Of a DNA stretch of 64,000 nucleotides, positions 46,146 to 56,600 are shown in pieces (positions within the stretch are counted from its first letter, which is position 1; each line of letters starts with the position of its first letter). The translations under genes were made by a program, and so were the position numbers. The notes below the pieces were generated by a model. It saw nothing but the letters and a program-made list of their open reading frames with translations, did no database searches and was not told the origin of the DNA. This DNA is from Oxytricha trifallax (taxonomy: Eukaryota > Ciliophora > Spirotrichea > Sporadotrichida > Oxytrichidae): positions 59,177 to 123,176 of the forward strand of contig ARYC01000781.1 of NCBI GenBank assembly GCA_000711775.1, given 5' to 3'.

Positions 46146-49100
46146 TCAAAGGAAACCTACAAGTCCCATTATCACCCCAATGCTGATTAAAATATAATTT
46201 ACAGCAATTTGAATTGAGATTTTTTTCTCTAAATTTAACAAACTAGTTGCCATAATTTCATTAAAAAATAATAAAATTTCCTAATTATTCAAATAAATAC
46301 AAATTAATCAATGTAAATAAAAATGAACTATATTGCTATTATTAATATTATTCATTTAGACAAGATCGAGTATAATTGCTCTGTAAATATTGCCAATAAG
46401 TGATGTTAAACTGTGATTCCACTGCAAATTGCCAGGCTTGGTACATATCCCCTCCTTTGCTTCCCACTCCACAATCTTTCTACGCCTCCATGTTTAACCA
46501 GTCAACTGTTTGACAATTATTTAAATGAAATTTTATTGACAATTAGTGTTGTTTAGTACAATATTGAGTGAGTTAACGTAAGTATCTAGTTAGTCCTGTC
46601 CAGGATAGGGGCATATGCCAAGCACTTGTTTATCAATGTCTGGGTCTAATGAACAGTCGCAGTATTCATATAAAAAGGAAGGACTTTAAAATACTCACAA
46701 TTCAGGTTAAATCATAGATGAGCTTAAAATATTTCATTCTATTAATTATTAAAACTAATTTTATGTATTCATTAGCGATTATTCTAAAGTTAGCATTGGG
46801 GTCTGTTGAAGAAGTCTTATAAGCTGGGTCGGTTTTAGAGAGTTGATACCAGTACTTGCAAGCCTCTGCATCTAAATTCTGCAGTGAACACTATTGATAA
46901 AGTTATTTATTTTTTAAAAAAGTTTATGATCACAATTTACTCAAACATATGCAATAGTATGGTGAAGGAATGGCAGTAGTACTTCTATTGTTCGTTTAAT
47001 TTATATTCGTTGAAATTTTCTCAATTCTAACGCATGTGGCTTGTGTTTTATTAGCGTTTATTACTGCTATGCCAGATTGACAATACTTTCCAGCGGTCAA
47101 ACTATTCAATACTATATAATTTACTCAAATCGAAGTTTTTCTAAATGATCTGTAATAATTTTGGCTATATATTTCTATGAGAGTTGGTTGCTTTAAATTA
47201 TGTCGTATTTTAACTATTTTTTTAATGCTTTTGTAATTCAATAAATTATAAAATTAATTTAGTTTTTTATAATTGTCAAGCTACCCTAGGTTAGAATCGT
47301 ATATTACTCCAAAAGTTTTGAATTCAGGTTATGAAAACATCCTCAAACACTCAAATATATAAGAATTAATAACTAAAAATTACTAATAAACCTTAATTAA
47401 TTACTCTGTTGTTTGATTATTGCTATAAATGTGAATAAATTAATAATACAGATAGTTTACAATTAAATTTAATTCATTGCTAATTTAATTTAAGCATTTA
47501 TCTCAAAGATAATGAAAATAATACTAATAAAGTTAGCCAAGAAATATGTTAATTGAAAATAATTAATATAAAATAATCTAACCTCATTTAAACAATATTG
47601 GGATTTGCTGGCCAGCAGAAATGCGTATATGCACATTCATTATCTGAATAGCATATGCCACTCGTAAACATCTCCTTGCAAGTAGTCTCAAATGGAAATT
47701 CTTTACTTGGGTTACATGCATATCTCACGTTGCACTCTTTGAAAATTATAGATTTGTTTTTAATAATTTTGATATATTTTTAACTAAAATCATAAATAAT
47801 TTACTATATGTATATTAAAATGAAATATTAATTCTTCATGAGAAGAGCAAGATTCATTGACAGATTTACCGACACAACGTTTTTATACTGAATCGCATGT
47901 ATTTGACAAACATTATCAATTAAAAATTGTTTTAAGTAGATTTAGGGGTGAGTTATTTTATAGAAGAAATTGACATTATTTGTTTTAATTAAATTATGCA
48001 CTAACGTCACAAGACCTACCGTTTTATAACTACTGTTTGAAATTAATTATAATTTGGGTGTTAACGTCCGTGCTTCCCAGCACCGTCAGATCCTCCCAAC
48101 CAAGTCAGGACCTCCCACATTTTTAATCAGTAAAAAATGGTAATTCTATAGAAATTTTATATTTTAAATCTTGTTTTTTTTATAATTAGTAAACAGTTTC
48201 ATAAAATAAAAGAAAAACTTTTATTTGCATATAATTTAGTTGAGTGCCCAAGTACCAAACAAATAATAGATAAAAATATCATTGGTGTATAGCTAGTAAT
48301 TTTTCTATTTTTATGGATGTATTTATTGAGGTTGAAATTATTTCAAACTCTTTTAGGAATTTGGTTAACATTTAGGTGTTGCAAAGGAGGATACACTAAC
48401 CTTTCATTATATTTATGAAAAAAATATCGCGTTAATATAATCTTCTAAACAAAATATTGCCATATTTTATAATTAATTACCTCTAATATTGATGAATACA
48501 CATCGAAAAAATATACTTATAAATAAAAATATTTATCTAATTATATGATAATTTAACTTTCTAATTAAAATGGCTTAATCAATTTATTAAAGAATTTACT
48601 AAAACAAAAATATATATATGGATAGATGTATTTAAACTTAATTATATGGTAATATTGTTTATAAAACCCACTAAACTCATTATTTTAATTATTTTAAGAA
48701 CAGTGATAGACAGTATGATGAATTTCTCTTTTTCAAAAGTTTAAAGTAGAATATAAATTACTTTTTATCTATAAACTGTTTCACTTGGAACCGTAACCGC
48801 AAAAAAAACTTTCAATTATTTAATAAATATCTATAGTGATTATAATATTTTGTCACCTTACTTAGTTTTCTTAATCTTTAATAATCATTATTAAAATAGT
48901 ACAAACTAAAAATCTATATTTTAACTACCTGAAATAATACGCATATCTTAAATATAAGTATCATAAATTAATAAAATTCTAATGTTTATTAATGATAAAT
49001 ATTATTCAGGTTTAAGATATCAATAATAAAAAACCTTCATTAAAAATTGTTAAATAATAAGATTTTTTAGAGATTATAGTAATTTATTTAGTAATTAGTT

Positions 49101-50375
49101 AAGTTTTTGATTTTTTTGGTTCGATTTAAACAATTAAAACATAAAATTTCAATAAATAATTTAAAATTATAATTACTAATTACAAGAAAATAGTAAAATA
49201 TCATATGTTAAATTTCTTTATTAAAATTGAAGATACTAACAAGTAATTTTCTAAGTGTAATGTGTGTATGTAAGCGAATAAATAATAAGTTTTAAAGTAT
49301 AGATATAGTAAAAATAGACTATTTTTCCAAGAAAAAAACTGCTAAAAAAATAACATTATCCATAAGGATCGAAATCATAATACAATGTTGGAATCTAACT
49401 AATTTTATCAATTATTTATTAATTAAAATTAAAAATAATGATAACACTATTCTCAATATTGATCATACTTGTGATATGGTTTCGGGTTTATAAATCCAAT
49501 AGAATCCTGTGGAAATTTGGATAATTCTAGCAAATGGAAATAATTTATTAATAAAACCGATTTTTAGAATATTAAATTTTGATAAATAATTATAAAATTA
49601 TATTAGTGTCTTTTAAGTTTGTATTAATAAAGAAATTGTATTTTAAAATTAGCATTATTTGAACTTAACTAAAGGTGAATTTAATTATATAAAAAGATAC
49701 TATTATCTTTATGATATTAACTTTTGGGAGGCCATGATGCTTCTGGGAGGTCCTGACTTTTGCTGGGAGGCCCTGACGTTGCTGGGCCATCAACCTTGCT
49801 TTGGGAGGCCTGAACGGCACCTGGAAGCCCTGACGTTAGTGGGAGCCCCTGACGGTGCTGGGAGGCACGGACATCAACACCCTTATAATTCTTTAAATAA
49901 TTTGATCAGAAACCTCTTTTTCATGAAAATACTCTATCTATTTCTTAAGAAAGATTTTTTATTTTAGTATTTGAAAGTGCTAATGTCTTCGCAATGCTTC
50001 TCGGTGTACCTATAGAACACCTATGAATTGTTTTTATTATTTTAGTCTAGGCTCTTAACAACCTGATTCTAGGCTCTAACCCAGGCATATTAACCATCCT
50101 GCAGATAACACCATTAATTCGCTGGGCATTTAGTTTCACTTATTAAATAGAGATCAATTTTTATGTCGATTTTATTATATTAAACTTTAATCACAGAGAT
50201 AAAAATTGAAGCATTTAAATGAGAGTATGCTTGTTACTGGACTATCGCCTGAATGTTTGAAACAATAATCACCCCCTATTGTATCAGTACAGCTCAAAAT
50301 GGGGCAATCCACTCTTGCTGAAACTTATTATATTATCTCAGTGGTTTACAAATACACAACTAAGCAAAGAAGCAT
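46146..50375 (-). CDS. Cysteine-rich type I membrane protein, unknown
   Basis: On the minus strand, ATG 50373-50375 (MLLCLVVYLQTTEIIQ, a likely signal peptide) to TGA 46146-46148. Pointer-joined MDSs give an ectodomain with many Cys (CPILSC, KCPANQWCY, GRSCDVSAQ, CLSNTCDSVQKRC, CKEMFTSGICYSDNECAY, YCDCSLDPDID, KDCGVGSKGGDMYQAW) and Asn-linked glycosylation sites (NIT, NYT). One hydrophobic span (VNYILISIGVIMGLVGFL) ends the protein with no cytosolic tail. The layout suggests a surface or secretory-pathway protein held by a C-terminal anchor; a GPI signal is an alternative. Two junctions (about 47136-47604, pointer AAT; about 47745-47835, pointer ATA) rest on weak 3-bp pointers. Family not recognised. 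Confidence 0.75.
46263..46357. other. IES, 95 bp, pointer AATGAA (Cys-rich gene)
   Basis: Plus-strand copies TTCATT at 46257-46262 and 46352-46357. The join links TRSCLNE to IMATSLLN and brings the C-terminal membrane span into frame. Confidence 0.9.
46519..46544. other. Very short IES, 26 bp, pointer AATTGTCAA (Cys-rich gene)
   Basis: 9-bp pointer copies (plus strand TTGACAATT) at 46510-46518 and 46536-46544. The join gives NNTNCQTVDWLNME in frame. Confidence 0.92.
46670..46772. other. IES, 103 bp, pointer ATGAATAC (Cys-rich gene)
   Basis: Plus-strand GTATTCAT at 46662-46669 and 46765-46772. The join gives FRIIANEYCDCSLD. Confidence 0.92.
46889..46966. other. IES, 78 bp, pointer TTCAC (Cys-rich gene)
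   Basis: Plus-strand GTGAA at 46884-46888 and 46962-46966. The join gives STTAIPSLQNLDAEAC. Confidence 0.85.
47917..47979. other. IES, 63 bp, pointer ATAATGT (Cys-rich gene)
   Basis: Plus-strand ACATTAT at 47910-47916 and 47973-47979. The join gives FNQNKQCLSNTCDS. Confidence 0.9.
48056..49882. mobile_element. Non-autonomous TIR element with 19-bp subterminal repeats, 8-bp TSD
   Basis: The termini are inverted: GGGTGTTAACGTCCGTGCTT at 48056 mirrors the right end at 49882. Both ends are built of 19-bp units (consensus about GGGAGGCCCTGACGTTGCT): three at the left (48060-48116) and eight at the right (49726-49878). An 8-bp direct repeat TTATAATT lies outside each end (48047-48054 and 49883-49890, within 1 bp of the termini). 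The 1.6-kb interior is very AT-rich with no transposase seen. The superfamily is not assigned; 8-bp TSDs fit hAT-like or Merlin-like elements. Confidence 0.85.
49726..49878. repeat. Eight tandem 19-bp units at the right end of the TIR element
   Basis: Units begin GGGAGGCC or close variants; one unit is 20 bp. The open frame over it (49659-49967) merely translates the repeats. Confidence 0.9.
50133..50217. other. IES, 85 bp, pointer TAAATGC (Cys-rich gene)
   Basis: Plus-strand GCATTTA at 50126-50132 and 50211-50217. The join gives SILSFKCPANQWCY. Confidence 0.92.
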
Positions 50376-50753
50376 TAATGCAGATTTTTACTCAAGTATT
50401 TTGAAAATACCCCTTCGATTTACAGATCTATTTGATTATATGCATTATTGGAGTTCAATAAATTTAAAGTTTTGTAAATTGCTTGCTCTCATTTTATAGT
50501 AAAGTTTGTTTAAATTATTAAAAATATATATAGTTTTTTATTTCAAATTTTCTAGAAACATGCAATGTTTAATTGCTATTAATAAATAATCTACTAGCTT
50601 TTAACATTTTTCTTATCTGTTTCCTAAGACAATATTTGAGTCAGAAATATTAGCATAAAATAAGAAATTAAGAAATGAATTATAATATTCAAATTAATTA
50701 GCAAGTTATTATTATTATTATTCCAGTTACTTTGCAATTGACCCAGAAGAAAT

Positions 50754-53106
50754 ATGTCAAGTGCCTAAGTTTCTTTGATAAAATAAGAAGAGAAGGACCA
50801 TCTCGCTAAATAATGCGCAAGAATGATCAAATTCTTAAATTCTGATCACTTTAAGACTCCGATTGAGTCCTTCGTTGAGGAATACTGTATCATAAACTAT
50901 CGGAAATATCATATTTTTAATTTATAAACATGTGATCATAAAGATTAACCATAAAATAATTATATGTTTGAGAAGTTTATTTGCATTTGAAGAAGACACA
51001 GATTAAGAATCACTAAAACAAAAAAAGAACCAATATAAAATTTTCAAATCACTCATCACTAGATTGATTTATTTACTTTAATTAAATATGAAAAATCACT
51101 AAAAATAGAATATTTCAGACTTTATCATAAATCTGGGCACTGTCTAAGTCTTTAGAATTATTACATTATAATATTTATATTAGATTAATCCATTTATTCT
51201 ACAAACACTATAAAATCTCAGAGAAACAAAGCGACACCAACAATGACTCCCTGCTAATCTAAGTAATGACCAATTCGTTTTATTGCGACTAAATCGATGA
51301 GGAGGTGGTGCAATATTTATTCGCAATAGAGGAATTTGAGGTTTTTTGCATTTTCATGGCTCAGGAGAATCAGAGGCTTAATGAGTTGACTATGAGTGAA
51401 TTGAAGAAATAGGGCAGTTTAAAAGACTCTAATAATTATTAAAATTAAACATCGAAGTAGTAACTTGAGTACTAAGACGATAATATGATTATTATTGTTT
51501 TCAATTTTATTATCAAGTTTTATGTTGAATTCTCTTTTATACGAATAAAAAATTGAATTTATACATGAGAAGATAGAAAACAGTTGATTACAGTAGTTAG
51601 ACAAATAAAGGGCTGAATTTCGATGAAATTATTCAGAAAACTCAAGGGGGCATTTCAGAAAAAGAATTATTGCCGTATTAATAAAAATTTTATTAATTTT
51701 TTTAAATAACTTTTCTTTATATTTCCGTAATATATGAAATAGCATTGAAAGAGTCTATGGACGACCAGCAAAAGCGTGAATAACACAAACAGCTAATATC
51801 TATGCAAGAAGAAACGCTTATGCTATATTATATATTATTTATGTTAATTTATGTATATAGTTTATATAGTGACTTGTCAAGAGTTAATAATTATAATCAA
51901 CATATTTTATATATATGCAGTAGATGCTAAATTTATCAGAAAGAGAGGCTTAAGATAGGCTGAGGAGAGAGCAATTAGAGGAGGATGAAATGATGAGGAA
52001 AATCATGGAAGAATCCCTTAGATTAGAATTGGTTTTAAATTTAATAAAAATTAATGTCATGACTTTTTAAATGATATTAGCATTAAAATATAACAGGAGA
52101 GAGTGAGGAAGGAGCAGGAAGAATTAGAGAAACTTTAACAATAAATGAGAGATTCAGAGTTGAAATCGTTGCAATAAAAACAGCTACACTAAGAGTAAGA
52201 AGAGGCCAAATAAGCAATAATATAAACTTAATAAGATAGTGTACAGGTAAGTTTATTGGATAATTAATTCCCTTTTTTACTTCAACATTTATTCAATCGT
52301 TATATTTTGATTCCTATCGTAATATATTATTCTTATTATTTAATTTATAGAGAAGTGTGAGTCATGATATAAACCTGAACCCCTTAAAAATGAATCAATA
52401 CGCCAAAGTTCAACCAGTTATTATTGATAATAAACCAGACTAGAATACTAACGATATCATACAATAGAATTTGTAAAATTATAATCAATAAGAAACATAA
52501 GAAGAGGACAGTAGAGAGTCTTATGAAGAGAGATAGAAGAGGTTGAAGATATAGAGAGATATTCTCAGGGCATAACTTAATAATTAAGAGGAAACTAAAT
52601 AAACGCCATTTAGTGAGATTTTTATGTATTTAGTTGGTTTTTTACTTCAAACTTTATAACACTTTCTATCTTATTTTTAGCAATTGAATGTTTTACTCAT
52701 CTCAGCGTCTATGCTATTTTCTCAGAATTATAAATTTACTATAAATAGTGAGATTCCTCGACCAAAGACTGGAAGCACAGTGGAGGACAAAGTGCGAATG
52801 AGCAGATGCATAAACGTGCTGAGATAAGCCGCCAACGACATGATGTTCCAAGGAAAGGCTTAAGATAAGCTAGACATCAACTACTACAACAGAGACAGCT
52901 AAAACGAGGAAGAGGATTTAGAATTGGATCAGAGTATCATATTTCTTAATAAGGGCAGGAAGAAACATTAAAACAAGTAAAATAATAGAACAGACGACCA
53001 GAAACCCCTTGTTATTGTATAAAATATGCTGAAATACTAGAAATATTTTAAAAATTAAAAAAAAATAAAGTGTAATGAGATAACTGTTTTAAATATGGGT
53101 CTATGA
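50754..53106 (+). CDS. CFAP36: CFAP36-like (BART-domain, CCDC104) ciliary protein
   Basis: ATG 50754 to TGA 53104-53106. The N-terminal half resembles the BART-like domain of CFAP36: MIKFLNSDHFKTPIESFVEE, then an acidic FEEDTDQES, ITRLIHLFYKHYKI and FAIEEFEVFCIFMAQENQRL. The centre has IALKESMDDQQKREQHKQ and the helical REQLEEDEMMRKIMEESLRL and KEQEELEKLQQQM. A later block, SYEERQKRLKIQRDILRAQL, matches the conserved RxxYLKxxRDKL region of CFAP36. CFAP36 is a cilium/flagellum protein that binds ARL3-type GTPases through its BART domain (family knowledge). Six IESs and two introns (52032-52096, 52247-52350) were resolved. The final ~120 residues (from RPKTGSTVEDKVRMS) have no match that I know. 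Confidence 0.72.
50926..50980. other. IES, 55 bp, pointer TTTAT (CFAP36-like gene)
   Basis: The pointers at 50921-50925 and 50976-50980 are in the same phase. The joined residues between EEYCII and FAFEED are not conserved, so the boundary is tentative. Confidence 0.6.
51066..51186. other. IES, 121 bp, pointer TAGATT (CFAP36-like gene)
   Basis: The pointers at 51060-51065 and 51181-51186 join KSLITR to LIHLFYKHY. Confidence 0.88.
51489..51568. other. IES, 80 bp, pointer ATGA (CFAP36-like gene)
   Basis: The pointers at 51485-51488 and 51565-51568 join QDDNM to RRQKTVDY. Confidence 0.78.
51662..51739. other. IES, 78 bp, pointer GAAA (CFAP36-like gene)
   Basis: The pointers at 51658-51661 and 51736-51739 join TQGGISE to IALKESMDD. 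The segment itself is open, so the boundary is less sure. Confidence 0.7.
51826..51929. other. IES, 104 bp, pointer ATGCTA (CFAP36-like gene)
   Basis: The pointers at 51820-51825 and 51924-51929 join QEETLML to NLSEREAQD. Confidence 0.92.
52621..52755. other. IES, 135 bp, pointer AGTGAGATT (CFAP36-like gene)
   Basis: The 9-bp pointers at 52612-52620 and 52747-52755 join KQTPFSEI to PRPKTGST. Confidence 0.93.
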
Positions 53107-53602
53107 ATAAATCTCTGTATAGAATTTAATTACAAATATCTAGGCTCTTTTTTTATTTTGCAATAAAAACAATGGGAATTCTAGCAAGGGGATGATTATT
53201 GATCTTGGTTGGAGAGAAGATGAATTTGATTGATTAATTTCATAAAATACTTTCACAATTATACTAATTTTTTTAAATATTTTTTGTTAAGGATTTGGAA
53301 TTTGAACTAAACTTAATATTTTATAAATCTAACAAAACTATGTCAAACTTTGTTTCTTAAATGTTTAATTATGATTGAAAACTTAATTAATAAAACTCTT
53401 GTATATTCGTGGTAGTATGCTACAAATATTTAAGTACTTAATTTATAAATTCAAATTTGTTATTACCAGAATAAAAATCAAATTGTTATTTTGTAAATAA
53501 TATCATAGACATATTCTTTTATCTTTTTTATTTAAATAATATGATGTTTGTACCTGTGAAAATATGCAAAATTAATTGCGACTTAAATTTTATCATTATT
53601 TC
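53107..53602. other. Intergenic spacer between convergent genes
   Basis: AT-rich; no gene recognised. It separates the CFAP36-like stop from the stop of the minus-strand coiled-coil gene. Confidence 0.5.
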
Positions 53603-56600
53603 TCATTATTGTTGATGTTTCTATTCAGAGACCCATTTTGATTTTATTTTGATTATTGGCTGATAGATTCTTATTTTTCCAGTATTCTATTAACAATTTT
53701 CTTCTAAAATTTTATATGTTATAATAAAATAAAAAATAGCTTGGGCTTAGACTATTTGTAGTTTCTATTTGTGTTGAATTTACATTTTAAAGTTCATCTT
53801 TTAAATGGCTTAACGCAATTTCATGCTTATCTCTCTTTCTCTCTTCAAAGCTTCTTTTTGGTTTATTGCAACTTTTTCTTTCTGATTATTGCTATAATAG
53901 AAATATATTTATATCATATTTCCAAGAAAATCTAATGATAAATTACTTATTTTGCTATAAATCATAAAAATAATGAAATTCACACAAATATTTATATTGA
54001 GCAATAACCATAGTCTTGAGCAATTCATCTTACTTTGCTAAATTTTAAATACCAGTTTACTGTGGCAGAAGGGAGTGCTTTGTGGTGTTGGGATTTGTCT
54101 AGAAAATGTTTATGTTATTGTGATTCTCATTGACTTTTATCATTTGTATCTTATTTAATTATTTATATAAAATTAAATAGGTGAGTTTAATCTAAATTTT
54201 ACTTACAAAAATATATGTTTTTATAATTAACTTATTTTAATTTAAAAAAATTATATGTTTTAAGTATATAATAAATAAAATTTAACAGCCATTCTCAAAA
54301 TCTCATTTTGTTTTAATTATATATAATAATATTGGAAATTTCTATTTTTAAATTAAAAAATTAAAGCATACTGTAGTTGCAGAGTTTAATGTCGAGCAAA
54401 AATTTTATAGTCATAAGAAATATATTGATTTTTGAAAGAGATTTAAAAATTTAATATAAAATATTCAGTGATCATTGAAAAAATATTTTTAATTCATAAC
54501 TTTATTGCATTTATATTTTTTTAATAGTAATTTATAAAAATCAGATTAATAAGAATATACTCCCCTTTTAACTTTTATTGAAAGAACTGAATGTAAATTA
54601 ATTGGCTTTTAAATGTATTATAATCTTTTATTTCAGGAGAATTGGCTGCTCGAAGTTTTTCAGGATAATTTGAGGTTTTTGCACTAGAGGTGGAGGATTG
54701 AAGGTTTATTAAGAGAATGGATCTGGTATAGGATTTTAGTTATTTTTTAGGGATTAATTTCCTAAATTTATACCATTCAAAACCCCAAAACCCTTTCAGT
54801 AGTTTGATTGAGTTTTTATTAATAAAAGTGGACTATTAGTGCATACTTTATTAGGGTTTTAATAAGGTTTATTTAGGGGATTATTGTTTAAATTCAATGT
54901 AAATTAGTTTGTATTTTAAGTGTTTTATTATAAATATTCACTCAAACAGTACCTTAGCATCATGAGATCATGAGGCAACTTTCTAAAATTAATTTCTCCT
55001 AACAAACTAATTATCTAGTCGATTGTATATTCTGCTATGTTGTTAGGCTTCAGAATAATTTGCTCACCCATATCTCTCATTTTACCTTTTATCTTATTTT
55101 GTTTTAGATACTGCTGGATTCTTTGCTTTGAATCTTTTTCTCTTCTACAACTGTAGTAATCATTTCTGTGCATTTCGCACTCTATTATTATTGCTGCTAG
55201 GAACCAGATATCCTACCTTATATCTTCATCCCTCCAGTCTTCTCTCTCTGGAAAATATCCAGGAGAGCCACGAACGTTGGCCAGTCCTGAAGCCTCAACT
55301 CTCTACAATATATTGAAGTCTATTATTGCCACTATGAGTCGTGAAAAGTCAAGCATAATGTTTCAGGCTTTAAATCTCTGTGCACGTATCTTAAAGTATG
55401 TAGCTCCTCAATGCTTTTGCAGACATTTGTTAGAATAAGAGGTAGTTACTTTGGACACCTTTAGTCTTAAATATAGTCCCTTAATGTCATTTAGTATAAA
55501 GGTAGTCGAAAAGCTACATGATTATAAGCAAGGAAAATTGATTCAAGTTTAATTATAAATCTGTTCTGTCTATTTCTTGCTTTAGTAAGAGCTTGAAACT
55601 TATTGACAAACTCCATTTGATACTTGTCATCACATTTAAAGTAATTGAATGGATAAATTTTGTAAGCAAACTGCTTATCAGTTATGTCTTTTTTCTCAAA
55701 TATATCATCAAGAATAAGATAACTTTCTTTACACTGAGTTAGGCCAATAATATTCAAAATTGGAAGCTTGAGTGCATGTATCTTGAGAGTAATTTTTACT
55801 ATCTCAGAGGCAGTGAGGTTTCTCACTGCTTTAATGAATTTATTCTCTTTCTTAACTCTTTGCTCATAAAATTCTAAAGGGTCTCTTGGCTTTCTTTTCT
55901 GAAGAAATATTTCACCAGTCTCAGGATCTATGACCTCAAACTTCTTACCATGCTGTTTTTCGAGATAAACTTTTAGATCCCTTGAATGATTGTATTACTT
56001 ATTACAGTAAGGGTAGAAATATTTTCCATCTATCTTATCATGCTTTAGATAGAGCTTGGGTCTGTTAGAATGGTGCTCTAAAATATGATGTTTGAGAGCA
56101 GATTTATAAGTAAAGCTATTTTAAAACTCTTCACAAAAATGATCTATCTTTATTTCTTTTTTCTTTTCCTCATCTTCAACCATTTTAATTGGTACCTCAT
56201 ATGATATTTCTTAACTCTGCATATCTATTCTACAATTGAATTGCTATTCAAAGTCTGAGACCTAAGGTAAGAAAATTTCAGGTTCATATTAGGCAGAGGC
56301 ATCACAAGTCTAAATTTTCTTTTGATTCATGAAAGAAAGTTTTTGCTGGCTAATGCCAAGTAATGCCGCTTTTCTAAGTAAATTACCGCTCATTTTATAA
56401 ATACTATTAATAATTATATAAGCTGTATAAATTCTAACTTTATACACAAGTAAGAGCAAATCCTCAAAGATTAAGAGAGGTTTGATAAGAACAGAGTGCG
56501 TGACATTAGTTTAAATTTTCTTAAATTTTGAGATATTTTATATACTAATTCATCCATTTTATACAGTTAAAATGCACCTAAATATGTTTTGTGAAGTTAG

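Larger units (their letters stand above)
48027..50044. other. 2.0-kb IES, pointer TAAAA, carrying a TIR element (Cys-rich gene)
   Basis: Plus-strand TTTTA copies at 48022-48026 and 50040-50044 are in matching codon phase. The join gives VVKSLDQNGRSCDVSA. Nearly all of the IES is the 1.83-kb element at 48056-49882. Confidence 0.78.

Noticed and set aside
49659..49967. Open frame of 102 codons
   Set aside because: It is a translation of the eight 19-bp tandem units at the end of the TIR element.
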